DNA of 8,597 nucleotides from CAZESH01 sp964514665 (GCA_964514665.1 CAZESH010000185.1:1-8597), one strand, 5' to 3'. Counted from the first letter of the stretch, positions 1 through 6,674 are shown. Translations and numbers: made by a program. Notes: generated from the letters alone by a model not told the origin.

Positions 1-542
1 GACAAGTACTCCAGCTGCGGAACGGGAGCCACGATCGGCCACCACATCATAAAGGCGCTAAACAGCAAAATATAGTGGAACAGCGTATGCACGGAATAAT
101 GGGTCATTGTAAAATCCATTACATCGGGCATATGATACAACGAAAACAGCACGTTAAACGTAAGCAGCGCAACGATCGGATTCGTCAAAAGACGAAACAC
201 CGGCTTGACTATACGCAGTTCAAGAAACGGCAGCAGCAGCCAGCCGGGCAATCCCAATAAAATCATGGGCGGTACGACCAGATAAGCTATCGCCATATTG
301 AACATGTGCACGCTGAACATCAAATGTCCAAGCAGATTAAACGGGCCGCCCTCTACCAAATAGTATAACGCAATTGCAGACAGAAACCACAACTTCTTGC
401 CGACAGCCACACGCTGTGAATTTGCAAATTTCATGCGCAGCGGACCTACTGCCAGCAAATACAAGACGGATATGAGAATCATCCAGCCGATAAAAACCGG
501 ACTCCAAAGCGCCTGAAAATCAAAATATTCCAAACCCAGCAT
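1..542 (-). CDS. ctaG: Cytochrome c oxidase assembly factor CtaG, 5' part (cut by window edge)
   Basis: This is a multi-pass membrane protein of the Caa3_CtaG family, which in Bacillus is needed to form active caa3 oxidase, probably through the copper centers. The first 180 codons are present; the 3' end lies beyond base 1. The start is the ATG at 542, preceded by an AGGAAGGGGG ribosome site about 9 bases upstream. Several hydrophobic helices are visible: residues about 13-33, 51-63, 73-105 (a His-rich start, H73 and H79, then VVPPMILLG and LPGW, typical of the family), 120-135 and a helix near 150-170. It is the last gene of the ctaCDEFG order, 130 bases after ctaF. A hairpin between the two may lower its transcription relative to the structural subunits. 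Identity rests on family-like sequence and gene order. Confidence 0.9.
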   Translation of the reverse strand, partial: MLGLEYFDFQALWSPVFIGWMILISVLYLLAVGPLRMKFANSQRVAVGKKLWFLSAIALYYLVEGGPFNLLGHLMFSVHMFNMAIAYLVVPPMILLGLPGWLLLPFLELRIVKPVFRLLTNPIVALLTFNVLFSLYHMPDVMDFTMTHYSVHTLFHYILLFSAFMMWWPIVAPVPQLEYL

Positions 543-617
543 TAGTGTTGCCCCCTTCCTGTTGATTGCCGATACTGGTTGCCTCCGTCATAGAAAAGAC
601 ACAATTACGTTTAAGCC

Positions 618-649
618 AAAAACAGGGGACAACATCGCTGTTGGTCCCC
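618..649 (-). terminator. Possible intrinsic terminator or attenuator between ctaF and ctaG
   Basis: On the minus strand a stem GGGGAC/GTCCCC continues into a second 4-bp stem (AACA/TGTT) with one bulged base and a 4-base loop. TG and five T residues (622-618) follow. The T-run is short, so termination may be partial. It sits 24 bases after the ctaF stop and 76 bases before the ctaG start. It would separate the oxidase subunits from the assembly factor at the RNA level. No good separate promoter for ctaG was seen, which suggests read-through. Confidence 0.6.
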
Positions 650-672
650 CGTTCATTATGAATTTTAAAATC

Positions 673-993
673 TTACCACCATACCCAATAAACGCCCATT
701 ATAATCACAGTTAAAGCTACGAAAGCGCCACCTGCCAAAAATACCCTCTGATGCATGTGGCCTCTGTCTTTAAGATGCATCCAGAAAATAACCTGTACCA
801 TCGCTTGTAAAATAGCGAGGATGATCAGAAAGCCCCAAACGAAGGTAGGGTCAAACTGATCCTTATACCCGACCGTAATGAAAGCGAGAATCGTGAGCAC
901 AATGGAAAGGGCAAAAGCAAGAAAATGATTTTTCGGCCCTTCGTGCGCTTTCTGTCTTTTTACTTGATGCGTTGAGGAATGATTGGAATCCAA
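673..993 (-). CDS. ctaF: Cytochrome c oxidase subunit IV (caa3-type, CtaF)
   Basis: This is a 106-residue small membrane subunit of the caa3 oxidase (subunit IVB, COX4_pro family). It has no redox center and is thought to stabilise the complex. A short polar N-terminus (residues 1-22, rich in His, Lys and Gln) is followed by three hydrophobic helices at about 24-42, 50-71 (ending WMHLKD) and 82-106 (ending YWVWW). The start codon is TTG at 993-991. It is supported by an AAAGGTGG ribosome site at 1009-1002 with 8 bases between, and no in-frame ATG or GTG is available upstream. The gene begins 3 bases after the ctaE stop, so the two are surely co-transcribed. Length and position match Bacillus CtaF. 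Confidence 0.92.
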   Translation of the reverse strand: MDSNHSSTHQVKRQKAHEGPKNHFLAFALSIVLTILAFITVGYKDQFDPTFVWGFLIILAILQAMVQVIFWMHLKDRGHMHQRVFLAGGAFVALTVIIMGVYWVWW

Positions 994-996
994 CGA

Positions 997-1623
997 TTAG
1001 CCCACCTTTCCCATCAAATAAACTACCGTGAAGATAAACACCCACACGAGATCGACAAAGTGCCAATACAAAGCGGCGACATAAATTTTGGGAGCCGTCA
1101 CCACCGTCAAGCCTTTTTTGGAAAGCTGCATGATCAAGAGCGAAATCCAGATCACACCGAACAAAACGTGACCGCCGTGAAAACCGACAAGCGTATAAAA
1201 CGACGAACTAAACGCGCTTGTTGTAAATCCGTTTCCTTCGGCAACATAATTATTGAATTCATAAATTTCCAATCCTAGAAAAGCAAGCCCCAACAATACG
1301 GTAATCAGCAGCCAAAGCTGAATTCCCTTTTTGTCATGCCTGTGCATGGCTTGTACGGCCAGCACACTGGTCATGCTCGAGGTTAGCAGGATGAATGTGG
1401 CAATGGCTACCATCGAAAGCTCGAACAATTCTTTTCCGGTTGGCCCGGATAACGTTTGGTCCCTAAGCGCGATAAAGGTTGCAAACAGCGATCCGAAAAG
1501 CACGGATTCACCGCCTAGGAAAAACCAAAAACCAAGAATCTTGTTGCGGCCTTCCAGTGTCGCTTTTTCAGGTTCGTCAGGCAGCACTGCGCCATGTCCG
1601 TGAATATCTGCGTGACTGCTCAT
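997..1623 (-). CDS. ctaE: Cytochrome c oxidase subunit III (CtaE)
   Basis: This is a 208-residue subunit III of the heme-copper oxidase. It has no metal center and supports proton uptake and stability of subunit I. Five hydrophobic helices are visible (about 30-50, 68-90, 103-122, 138-163 and 182-204) after a His-rich cytoplasmic start. Family features include GFWFFLGGESVLFGSLFATF near the first helix and FYTLVGFHGGHVLFGVIW in the fourth, with the conserved HGGH. It has the short five-helix form typical of Bacillus caa3 oxidases, whose subunit I carries extra C-terminal helices. The ATG overlaps the ctaD stop as ATGA (1623-1620), which indicates translational coupling. An AAAAGGGGG ribosome site lies 7 bases upstream. 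Confidence 0.95.
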   Translation of the reverse strand: MSSHADIHGHGAVLPDEPEKATLEGRNKILGFWFFLGGESVLFGSLFATFIALRDQTLSGPTGKELFELSMVAIATFILLTSSMTSVLAVQAMHRHDKKGIQLWLLITVLLGLAFLGLEIYEFNNYVAEGNGFTTSAFSSSFYTLVGFHGGHVLFGVIWISLLIMQLSKKGLTVVTAPKIYVAALYWHFVDLVWVFIFTVVYLMGKVG

Positions 1624-3500
1624 GCCTTGACCCCCTTTTCCTGAAGTTCTTCAGGTTCGATATGAAAACCGTGATCATCGTATAGCGATCGGAGCAGCAT
1701 GGAGATCAGCGTAATGGCCATTCCGATACCCGAGATGATATAGTTATGGAAAATCATTTTGACAAAGCTGTTGGAAAAATCAACGTCGTGATACATGAAA
1801 CCGAAGCCAGCTATGAACAATCCCACGGACATGGCAAACGGCAGGATCGAAGGCGAAGGCATGTGAATCGGTCCGACCGGTTCGGCCGGCGTCATCGTTT
1901 TATTGCCCGCTTCTTTCTCCACCCACAGCGCATCGAGTCCGCGAACAAGAGGAGTTTGCGCAAAATTGTACTCAGGCGGCGGAGAAGGAATGGCCCATTC
2001 CAGCGTACGTCCGTCCCACGGATCGTTGTCCATGGCTTCCTTTGGTTTCATGTGGGTAATAATTATATTGGCCAGTAACAGAATGACTGCAACTCCCATA
2101 AAGAGTGCACCGATCGTGCTGATGAAGTTTTCCGTATCCCAGCCCTGCCCCTTCAAGTACGTAAACACACGCCGCGGCATACCCTGCAATCCAAGAAAAT
2201 GCTGAATGAAAAAGGTCAAATGGAAACCGATAAAAAACAGCCAGAATGTCCATTTCCCCAATCCTTCATGCAACATGCGGCCGAACATTTTGGGATACCA
2301 ATAGAAAAGACCTCCCAAAAATCCAAGTACGAGTCCTCCTACGATGACGTAGTGGAAATGCGCCACGACGAAATACGTGTCCGTAAACTGATAATCGGCA
2401 GGAGGAACCGCCAGCATGACACCGGTAACGCCGCCCATGACGAAAGTCGGAATAAATGCAGTCGCAAACAGGTTGGCCGTCGTAAAGCGGATATGGCCGC
2501 CCCACAGTGTAAATATCCAGTTAAAGATCTTGATTCCGGTCGGCACCGCAATCAGCATCGTGGCCACTCCGAACAGTGCATTCGCCACCGGTCCCAAACC
2601 CACGGAAAACATATGATGCGCCCATACCATGAAGCTCAGGAAAGCAATCAGTACGGTAGCGAACACCATGGAACTATAGCCGAACAAGCGCTTGCTGGAG
2701 AAGGTCGCGACAATTTCGGAAATAATGCCGAAGCCCGGCAAAATCAGGATATATACTTCAGGATGCCCGAAAACCCAAAACAGATGCTGCCATAATACGG
2801 GATTGCCGCCATTGGCAACCTCGAAGAAATTCGCTCCGAACAAACGGTCAAACATCAGCAGAACCAAACCGACGGTAATCGCCGGAAAGGCAAACAGGAT
2901 AATCGCCGAGGTAACAAATGCGGTCCAAGTAAACAGCGGCATTCGCATAAAGGACATTCCCGGCGCTCGCATATTGACGATGGTCACCAGAAAATTGATG
3001 CCGCCGATCAATGTGCCCAATCCGGCAATCTGCAAGCTCAGCACATAATAGTTGATTCCCAACGGCCCGAAGGTCGGACCGGCCAACGGTGGATACGCAG
3101 TCCATCCTGCATCCGGCACGCTGCCCAGCAGCCAGCTGATGTTCAATAATATTCCTCCGAAAAAAAACAACCAAAAACCCAATGCGTTGACGAACGGAAA
3201 AGCAACATCCCGCGCACCGATTTGCAAAGGAACGACCGCGTTCATAAACCCAAATACGAGTGGCATTCCAGCGAAGAAGATCATTGTTGTCCCATGCATT
3301 GTAACCAATTCATTAAAGGCTTGGGCAGAAACCGCGGTATTCTCCGGAACAATCAATTGAATGCGAATCAAAATCGCTTCAATTCCCCCGATCACGAAAA
3401 AGAATGCGCCTGCTGCAAGATATAATATGGCAATCTTCTTGTGATCCACCGTCGTAAGCCAATCCATCAGCCCACGATATCTTTTCACCTCATGTGACAA
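1620..3500 (-). CDS. ctaD: Cytochrome c oxidase subunit I (caa3-type, CtaD)
   Basis: This is the catalytic subunit of the caa3 oxidase, which reduces O2 to water and pumps protons across the cell membrane. Numbering from the TTG start (626 residues): heme a ligands H69 and H383; heme a3 ligand H381; CuB ligands H246, H295 and H296; cross-linked Y250. D98, N105 and E248 (in FGHPEVY) mark a D-channel, and K324 a K-channel, so it is an A1-type oxidase. The two extra C-terminal helices (about 553-570 and 585-604) are the extension typical of Bacillus CtaD. I chose TTG at 3500 because an AGGGAGG site lies 8 bases upstream and the N-terminus then matches the length of Bacillus CtaD. The ATG at 3527 would add 9 residues, has no ribosome site, and would place the good one inside the gene. 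The 3' end overlaps ctaE by 4 bases. Confidence 0.96.
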   Translation of the reverse strand: MSHEVKRYRGLMDWLTTVDHKKIAILYLAAGAFFFVIGGIEAILIRIQLIVPENTAVSAQAFNELVTMHGTTMIFFAGMPLVFGFMNAVVPLQIGARDVAFPFVNALGFWLFFFGGILLNISWLLGSVPDAGWTAYPPLAGPTFGPLGINYYVLSLQIAGLGTLIGGINFLVTIVNMRAPGMSFMRMPLFTWTAFVTSAIILFAFPAITVGLVLLMFDRLFGANFFEVANGGNPVLWQHLFWVFGHPEVYILILPGFGIISEIVATFSSKRLFGYSSMVFATVLIAFLSFMVWAHHMFSVGLGPVANALFGVATMLIAVPTGIKIFNWIFTLWGGHIRFTTANLFATAFIPTFVMGGVTGVMLAVPPADYQFTDTYFVVAHFHYVIVGGLVLGFLGGLFYWYPKMFGRMLHEGLGKWTFWLFFIGFHLTFFIQHFLGLQGMPRRVFTYLKGQGWDTENFISTIGALFMGVAVILLLANIIITHMKPKEAMDNDPWDGRTLEWAIPSPPPEYNFAQTPLVRGLDALWVEKEAGNKTMTPAEPVGPIHMPSPSILPFAMSVGLFIAGFGFMYHDVDFSNSFVKMIFHNYIISGIGMAITLISMLLRSLYDDHGFHIEPEELQEKGVKA

Positions 3501-3508
3501 GGCTTTAA

Positions 3509-3515
3509 CCTCCCT
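3509..3515 (-). promoter_or_regulatory. Ribosome binding site that sets the ctaD start
   Basis: AGGGAGG on the minus strand is a near-perfect match to the 16S anti-Shine-Dalgarno. It is 8 bases before the TTG at 3500 and inside the reading frame that would open at the ATG at 3527. Sequence before 3527 is A/C-rich with no such site. This argues for the shorter CtaD. Confidence 0.8.
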
Positions 3516-3535
3516 AAGGTATGTCATTGCTGTTG

Positions 3536-4519
3536 TTATTTTTGCTCTTGCAAATACTTCACGAGACTGGTTACTTCACTGTCTGTCAAGCCTACGTTGG
3601 GCATGAGGGTTCCCGGTTTGACAGCCTGCGGGTCCTTCAGCCACTTGCTTATCCATTCATCCGTTCTCGGCCTGAATCCGGCAACGGTTTCGCGCGACCC
3701 GAATCCGGCGAGATTCGGTCCCAAACCGGGTTGGCCCGGATCAACAGCATGACATTGGATACATTTGTTCTTGAAAATTTCTTCGCCCTGCTTTGCATCG
3801 GCGGCAAGGACTGCCGGCTGCTTAAGGTGATCCGCCCAAGCCGTGAAATCAGCCTCGCTTTTAACCACAACCTTGAAGTCCATCAACGCATGGGAAGCTC
3901 CGCAAAGCTCTGCGCATTTTCCCTTGTATACACCCGGCTTATCCGCGGTGAAATACATTTTGTTGGTGATTCCCGGAATGGCGTCCATCTTGCCGGTCAG
4001 CTGCGGCACCCAGAAGGAATGCGCAACATCCGCCGAAACGATTTCCAACGAAATGGTTTTGCCTGCCGGAATGACCAAGTCGTTGCCCGTGTTGATTTTC
4101 AGGTCGGGGTATTCAAACTGCCACCAAAATTGATGCGCCGTTACCTTGACATGAATGGCATCTTTGTCTTTGCTCGTATCCTTGGCCAAGGTAAAGGTGA
4201 GCATTATCATCGGGACGGCCAATATCATCAAAAGAAGGAAAGGAACTACGGTCCATATAACCTCCAATTTGTGATTGCCTTCCACCTGCTTCGGATAACC
4301 GGTTTGGCCTTTTCGTTTGCGATAGCGAATGATAGCGTAGAAGAAAAGTACAAATACTACAAGAAGAACCAAAATCATTATGTAGAAAGCCAGCTGAATC
4401 AGCCAAAACTGGTCTTTCGCATTCGTACCCTGAGGGTTCAGAGCTCCCTGACAACCCGAAAGCATCAGTGCCAAAACCGCAAACAAGGGGACTAGTCGCC
4501 ATGTCCATTTCTTACCCAT
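3536..4519 (-). CDS. ctaC: Cytochrome c oxidase subunit II with fused cytochrome c domain (CtaC), lipoprotein
   Basis: This 327-residue subunit II accepts electrons and passes them to subunit I. Domains in order: a lipoprotein signal peptide with lipobox LSGC (C23 would be lipidated), two membrane helices (about 40-65 and 87-111), and a cupredoxin domain with the CuA ligands H167, C202, E204, C206, H210 and M213. Aromatic residues W132 and W133 form the electron entry patch. A C-terminal class I cytochrome c domain has CIQCH (C253, C256, H257) and distal ligand M306 in LMPNVG. The fused heme c makes this a caa3 rather than aa3 enzyme. The start is ATG at 4519, with a weak GTGGGG site about 10 bases upstream. 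It is the first gene of the operon and has its own promoter; ctaB, which precedes ctaC in Bacillus subtilis, is absent here. Confidence 0.96.
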   Translation of the reverse strand: MGKKWTWRLVPLFAVLALMLSGCQGALNPQGTNAKDQFWLIQLAFYIMILVLLVVFVLFFYAIIRYRKRKGQTGYPKQVEGNHKLEVIWTVVPFLLLMILAVPMIMLTFTLAKDTSKDKDAIHVKVTAHQFWWQFEYPDLKINTGNDLVIPAGKTISLEIVSADVAHSFWVPQLTGKMDAIPGITNKMYFTADKPGVYKGKCAELCGASHALMDFKVVVKSEADFTAWADHLKQPAVLAADAKQGEEIFKNKCIQCHAVDPGQPGLGPNLAGFGSRETVAGFRPRTDEWISKWLKDPQAVKPGTLMPNVGLTDSEVTSLVKYLQEQK

Positions 4520-4625
4520 CCTACATCAACCCCACTTCCATGTTTTCCGTCTGCATACGCTGCAATGTCGCTTGTTTTGCTATCACGAAAGCTCTTTTAT
4601 GTCAATCTAAACAGTCACTTTAATA

Positions 4626-4654
4626 ACTATAAATTCGTTAAAGTTTTTTGTCAA
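4626..4654 (-). promoter_or_regulatory. Sigma-A promoter of the ctaC operon
   Basis: Minus strand: a consensus -35 TTGACA at 4654-4649, a 17-base spacer, then -10 TATAGT (4631-4626), one mismatch from TATAAT. Transcription would start near 4619, giving a leader of about 100 bases before the ctaC ATG. A second TTGACA at 4605-4600 has no good -10 box after it (TAGCAA at 17 bases), so the upstream copy is preferred. Confidence 0.75.
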
Positions 4655-4668
4655 TCTTCAGTGGAAAG

Positions 4669-4717
4669 TTCACAAAATGTTCTAAAAGGCCCATGAAATG
4701 CGGTGATTTTTTCACAA
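4669..4717 (-). promoter_or_regulatory. Two candidate ResD-type activator boxes upstream of the ctaC promoter
   Basis: TTGTGAA occurs at 4717-4711 and again at 4675-4669 on the minus strand, in the contexts AAATTGTGAAAA and ATTTTGTGAAC. The ResD box reported for Bacillus is close to TTTGTGAAT, and ResD activates the ctaCDEF genes there (established knowledge). The copies are 42 bases apart, about four helical turns, and both lie upstream of the -35. That is suitable for an activator. Assignment is by resemblance only; the downstream box is the better match. Confidence 0.4.
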
Positions 4718-4730
4718 TTTCGTAACATTT

Positions 4731-4744
4731 TTGTCATTTGACAA
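4731..4744. repeat. Perfect short palindrome TTGTCA-TT-TGACAA
   Basis: Two 6-base arms separated by two bases lie just upstream of the ResD-like boxes and at the left edge of the yhcN-side region. It could be a dimeric regulator half-site pair. The right arm also contains a TTGACA, but no matching -10 box follows at 16-18 bases on the plus strand. Function unknown. Confidence 0.45.
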
Positions 4745-4804
4745 CGGAATACTCCGTTTGCCGGCTGTCATTCATTTACTCTTGTTAGGTTATTACCAAA
4801 TTCC

Positions 4805-4849
4805 CGGTGAATTATGCAGTTTACTCTTCCGTGCGTGCATAATTCATCG
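4805..4849. repeat. Long inverted repeat upstream of the yhcN-like gene
   Basis: TGAATTATGCA (4808-4818) and TGCATAATTCA (4836-4846) are exact reverse complements. The match extends outward to 14 pairs, counting one G-T pair (4805-4849), around a 17-base loop. No T-run follows on either strand, so it is not a standard terminator. It may be an operator or a leader hairpin. It lies 53 bases before the lipoprotein start codon. Confidence 0.7.
4816..4844 (+). promoter_or_regulatory. Weak candidate sigma-G promoter for the yhcN-like gene
   Basis: CATAATT at 4838-4844 matches six of seven positions of the forespore sigma-G -10 (CATNHTA). GCAGT at 4816-4820 is 17 bases upstream and matches the -35 (GMATR) in only three of five. 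It was considered because YhcN-type lipoproteins are expressed in the forespore in Bacillus. No good sigma-A promoter was found for this gene. The -10 coincides with the right arm of the inverted repeat, so the match could be chance. Confidence 0.25.
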
Positions 4850-4901
4850 CAGAACAACAATCCTAAGCATAAGCAAATCAAATTTTAAGGGGGACCCAAA
4901 G

Positions 4902-5576
4902 ATGAAAGGAAGCTTCCTGCGGCAGATCGGCAAGGCGGTTGCACTGCTTTGCATCCTCACTGTTTCGTTCTCGGCTTGCAATTATAAAAAGCAGTACGAG
5001 CAGAGCGGGAACAATTACGGAAGCCAAGTGGGAAAATTAAATCAGCAGCCCAAAATGTATGGACTGCAGGAAAAAGGCGGGATAAACCACAATAACCATG
5101 AGCTTCAATTTCGCCAAGATCTTTCCTCCATGATTGAACGGCTGCCCGGAATTGCAACGTCGATTGTGATGCTGACCGACAAAAATGCCTATGTCGCCAT
5201 CATGCTCGATTACACGGGGACCGGAACAAAAGGAAAAGGAACGCGATCAGAAACTGACAACACCGGCAGTAATTTGGGGCTGTTCGATCCATATTCGACT
5301 AACCAGTATGCGGATCCCAACAAGCTTGCCACCGACACCAATTCCTATTTTACGGTATACGATCACGAAGAAATCGCCCATGAGCTCAAGCAAAAAATCG
5401 CATTGCAGATGCGCAAGGCCGTGCCTTATGTAAGGGAAGTGCATATATCCGCCAACCGCGATTTCATCAATCAAATGAACATTTATGCGATGGATGCCAG
5501 AAAAGGCATGGATCTGAACGCTTATGTAGATGAGTTCAACAACAATGCCATTCATTTTTTTGGAGTCAAGCCGTAG
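4902..5576 (+). CDS. YhcN/YlaJ-family sporulation lipoprotein
   Basis: This 224-residue lipoprotein is like the Spore_YhcN_YlaJ family, whose members are found in the spore inner membrane and affect germination or outgrowth; the molecular role is unknown. The signal peptide (residues 1-25) ends in lipobox FSAC, with C26 the lipidated Cys. The conserved part starts near residue 68: a helix (RQDLSSMIERLPGI), a strand with NAYVAIMLDY (95-104), a helix EEIAHELKQKIALQMRK (156-172), and VREVHISANRDFINQMNIYA then a C-terminal helix with VDEFNNN. A polar Gly/Ser/Thr/Asn-rich insert (about 105-150) separates the first strand from the helix. The start is ATG at 4902, with AAGGGGG 8 bases upstream. It is a single gene, divergent from ctaC and convergent with the next. 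Family call is from sequence pattern. Confidence 0.85.
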   Translation: MKGSFLRQIGKAVALLCILTVSFSACNYKKQYEQSGNNYGSQVGKLNQQPKMYGLQEKGGINHNNHELQFRQDLSSMIERLPGIATSIVMLTDKNAYVAIMLDYTGTGTKGKGTRSETDNTGSNLGLFDPYSTNQYADPNKLATDTNSYFTVYDHEEIAHELKQKIALQMRKAVPYVREVHISANRDFINQMNIYAMDARKGMDLNAYVDEFNNNAIHFFGVKP

Positions 5577-5599
5577 CTCAGTAGCCGGCTCGGCGGAAA

Positions 5600-6604
5600 T
5601 CAAGATTGGGGATCAGCCTGCTGCATCATCTGTCCGCCGCATTGCGGACAAAAATTCATTCCATCATCCAAAGTATAGCCGCACTCCGCACATTCCGGAC
5701 GTTTTTTCTCGTTTGTCCGCTCCGTCCCGCAATCCGGACAGAATTTATAGTCGGCTTTCAATCGTCCGCCGCATTGCAGGCAATTGGCAAGCTGCTCTTC
5801 TTCGTCGACTGCTTGTTCTGCGGACAGGACTGCAGACTGCTGCTCATCCCGCTCTATAAGCGGAGCTGCCTCGGCCGCAGGCGCGGCTTCGCTGCCCTTG
5901 GTTCCGTAAATCATATATCGTTCGAGCTTCTCTTCAATCTCTTCCGGAAATTCGATGCCTTCCAAAGTAAATGCGGATAGCTCGACCCCGAGCGGGAGAA
6001 ACAGTTTTTCAATCGTCTCCGCCGCCTGCTCGCTCAAATCCTCAATCTGCATCATCCATGCCGCCAAGGAGGGCGCGGCACTTTTAAGGAAATTGGCAAA
6101 GCCGAGCTGAACCAGACTTTTAAAGTGTCCTTTTAAATAGTCCGTATCATAAATTTGATTGCTTTTGAAAATATGGGTCAGGAGCTTGCCCGGATCGACA
6201 ATCCGGAAGGAAAAAACACCCTCGCTCCAAACGGTGACATCACCCAAATCCGCGCTGTGAAAAGTGACCGGGTTATTCGTTGACCAACGCTGGGCGGCCA
6301 TCACGCCGCTGCTGACGAAAAATAAATCGGCAGAAAAAGGCTCCGAATGCCCCGCTGTCCAAGAACGGATATGTCCCAATTCGCGCAGGTTATCCGGATT
6401 CAGATAGTATCTTCCGGGATGGAACATATCGGCGGTTTTCCCTTCGCTCATGAAGACGACCGCTTGCATTTCCTTTACAGTGAGCTGTGCACCCATCTTG
6501 AATTTGCGTCCCTCTGTCGGAAAAAGGGCGATCAAGGTGCCTGCCGGCGGATCCACCCATTCGACCTGTTCGATCAAACGTTTCAAGTGAAAAATCTTCA
6601 TCAT
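5600..6604 (-). CDS. SPFH-like (stomatin/prohibitin superfamily) protein with two C-terminal zinc ribbons
   Basis: This 334-residue protein resembles COG4260/YdjI-type proteins: an SPFH-like domain at about 10-225, a low-complexity Ala/Glu linker (238-270) and two four-Cys zinc ribbons (C275, C278, C289, C292 and C305, C308, C319, C322). There is no signal peptide or clear membrane helix, so it is probably cytoplasmic or peripheral at the membrane. In Bacillus subtilis, YdjI is encoded with the PspA-like YdjF and YdjG/YdjH and helps recruit them to the membrane under envelope stress; none of those partners is here. I chose the ATG at 6604, with GGGGGAG 9 bases upstream; the TTG at 6622 would overlap that ribosome site, and an ATG also follows at 6601. 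It lies 70 bases after the MBL gene and may share its transcript. Exact function is not known. Confidence 0.8.
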   Translation of the reverse strand: MMKIFHLKRLIEQVEWVDPPAGTLIALFPTEGRKFKMGAQLTVKEMQAVVFMSEGKTADMFHPGRYYLNPDNLRELGHIRSWTAGHSEPFSADLFFVSSGVMAAQRWSTNNPVTFHSADLGDVTVWSEGVFSFRIVDPGKLLTHIFKSNQIYDTDYLKGHFKSLVQLGFANFLKSAAPSLAAWMMQIEDLSEQAAETIEKLFLPLGVELSAFTLEGIEFPEEIEEKLERYMIYGTKGSEAAPAAEAAPLIERDEQQSAVLSAEQAVDEEEQLANCLQCGGRLKADYKFCPDCGTERTNEKKRPECAECGYTLDDGMNFCPQCGGQMMQQADPQS

Positions 6605-6674
6605 CTGCACACGCTCCCCCAAGCCAAATTAATCCTTCTTCCAAAATAGCATAAATCGGCGGAGGTTTGTACTC

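Larger units (their letters stand above)
4520..4901. other. Divergent intergenic region between ctaC and the yhcN-like gene
   Basis: This 382-base AT-rich stretch has no convincing gene. A plus-strand frame stays open from 4731 into the yhcN-like gene, but its first 57 codons lack a ribosome site and conserved features. The left part holds the ctaC promoter and upstream boxes, and the right part a long inverted repeat and the lipoprotein leader. A small hairpin (AACGGA/TCCGTT, 4743-4758) lacks a T-run long enough to be a terminator. Confidence 0.7.

Noticed and set aside
75..260. Basic 61-codon plus-strand frame
   Set aside because: It is antisense to ctaG and highly Lys/Arg/Gln rich as expected for the complement of a membrane protein gene.
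520..591. Small minus-strand frame (23 codons) from an ATG at 591, overlapping the ctaG start
   Set aside because: It has no ribosome site before its ATG and an unremarkable composition; a leader peptide is not supported.
2199..2795. 198-codon plus-strand frame opposite ctaD
   Set aside because: It lies opposite the most conserved part of subunit I, has a charged, domain-free translation and no ribosome site of note.
3521..4495. Long open frame (324 codons) on the plus strand opposite ctaC
   Set aside because: It is a shadow of ctaC; the minus frame has all CuA and heme c ligands and the plus frame shows no domain.
4600..4605. Second TTGACA downstream of the ctaC promoter as another promoter
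   Set aside because: The sequence 17 bases further is TAGCAA, a poor -10; other spacings are no better.
4731..4901. Longer reading frame giving the yhcN-like protein 57 extra N-terminal residues
   Set aside because: It starts at a TTG without ribosome site; the ATG at 4902 has a strong site and begins a proper lipoprotein signal peptide.
5631..5650. Hairpin TGTCCGC-CGCATT-GCGGACA as a terminator for the yhcN-like gene
   Set aside because: It lies within the second zinc ribbon codons (CPQCGG), where Cys-Pro and Cys-Gly codons create such pairing; no T-run follows on the plus strand.
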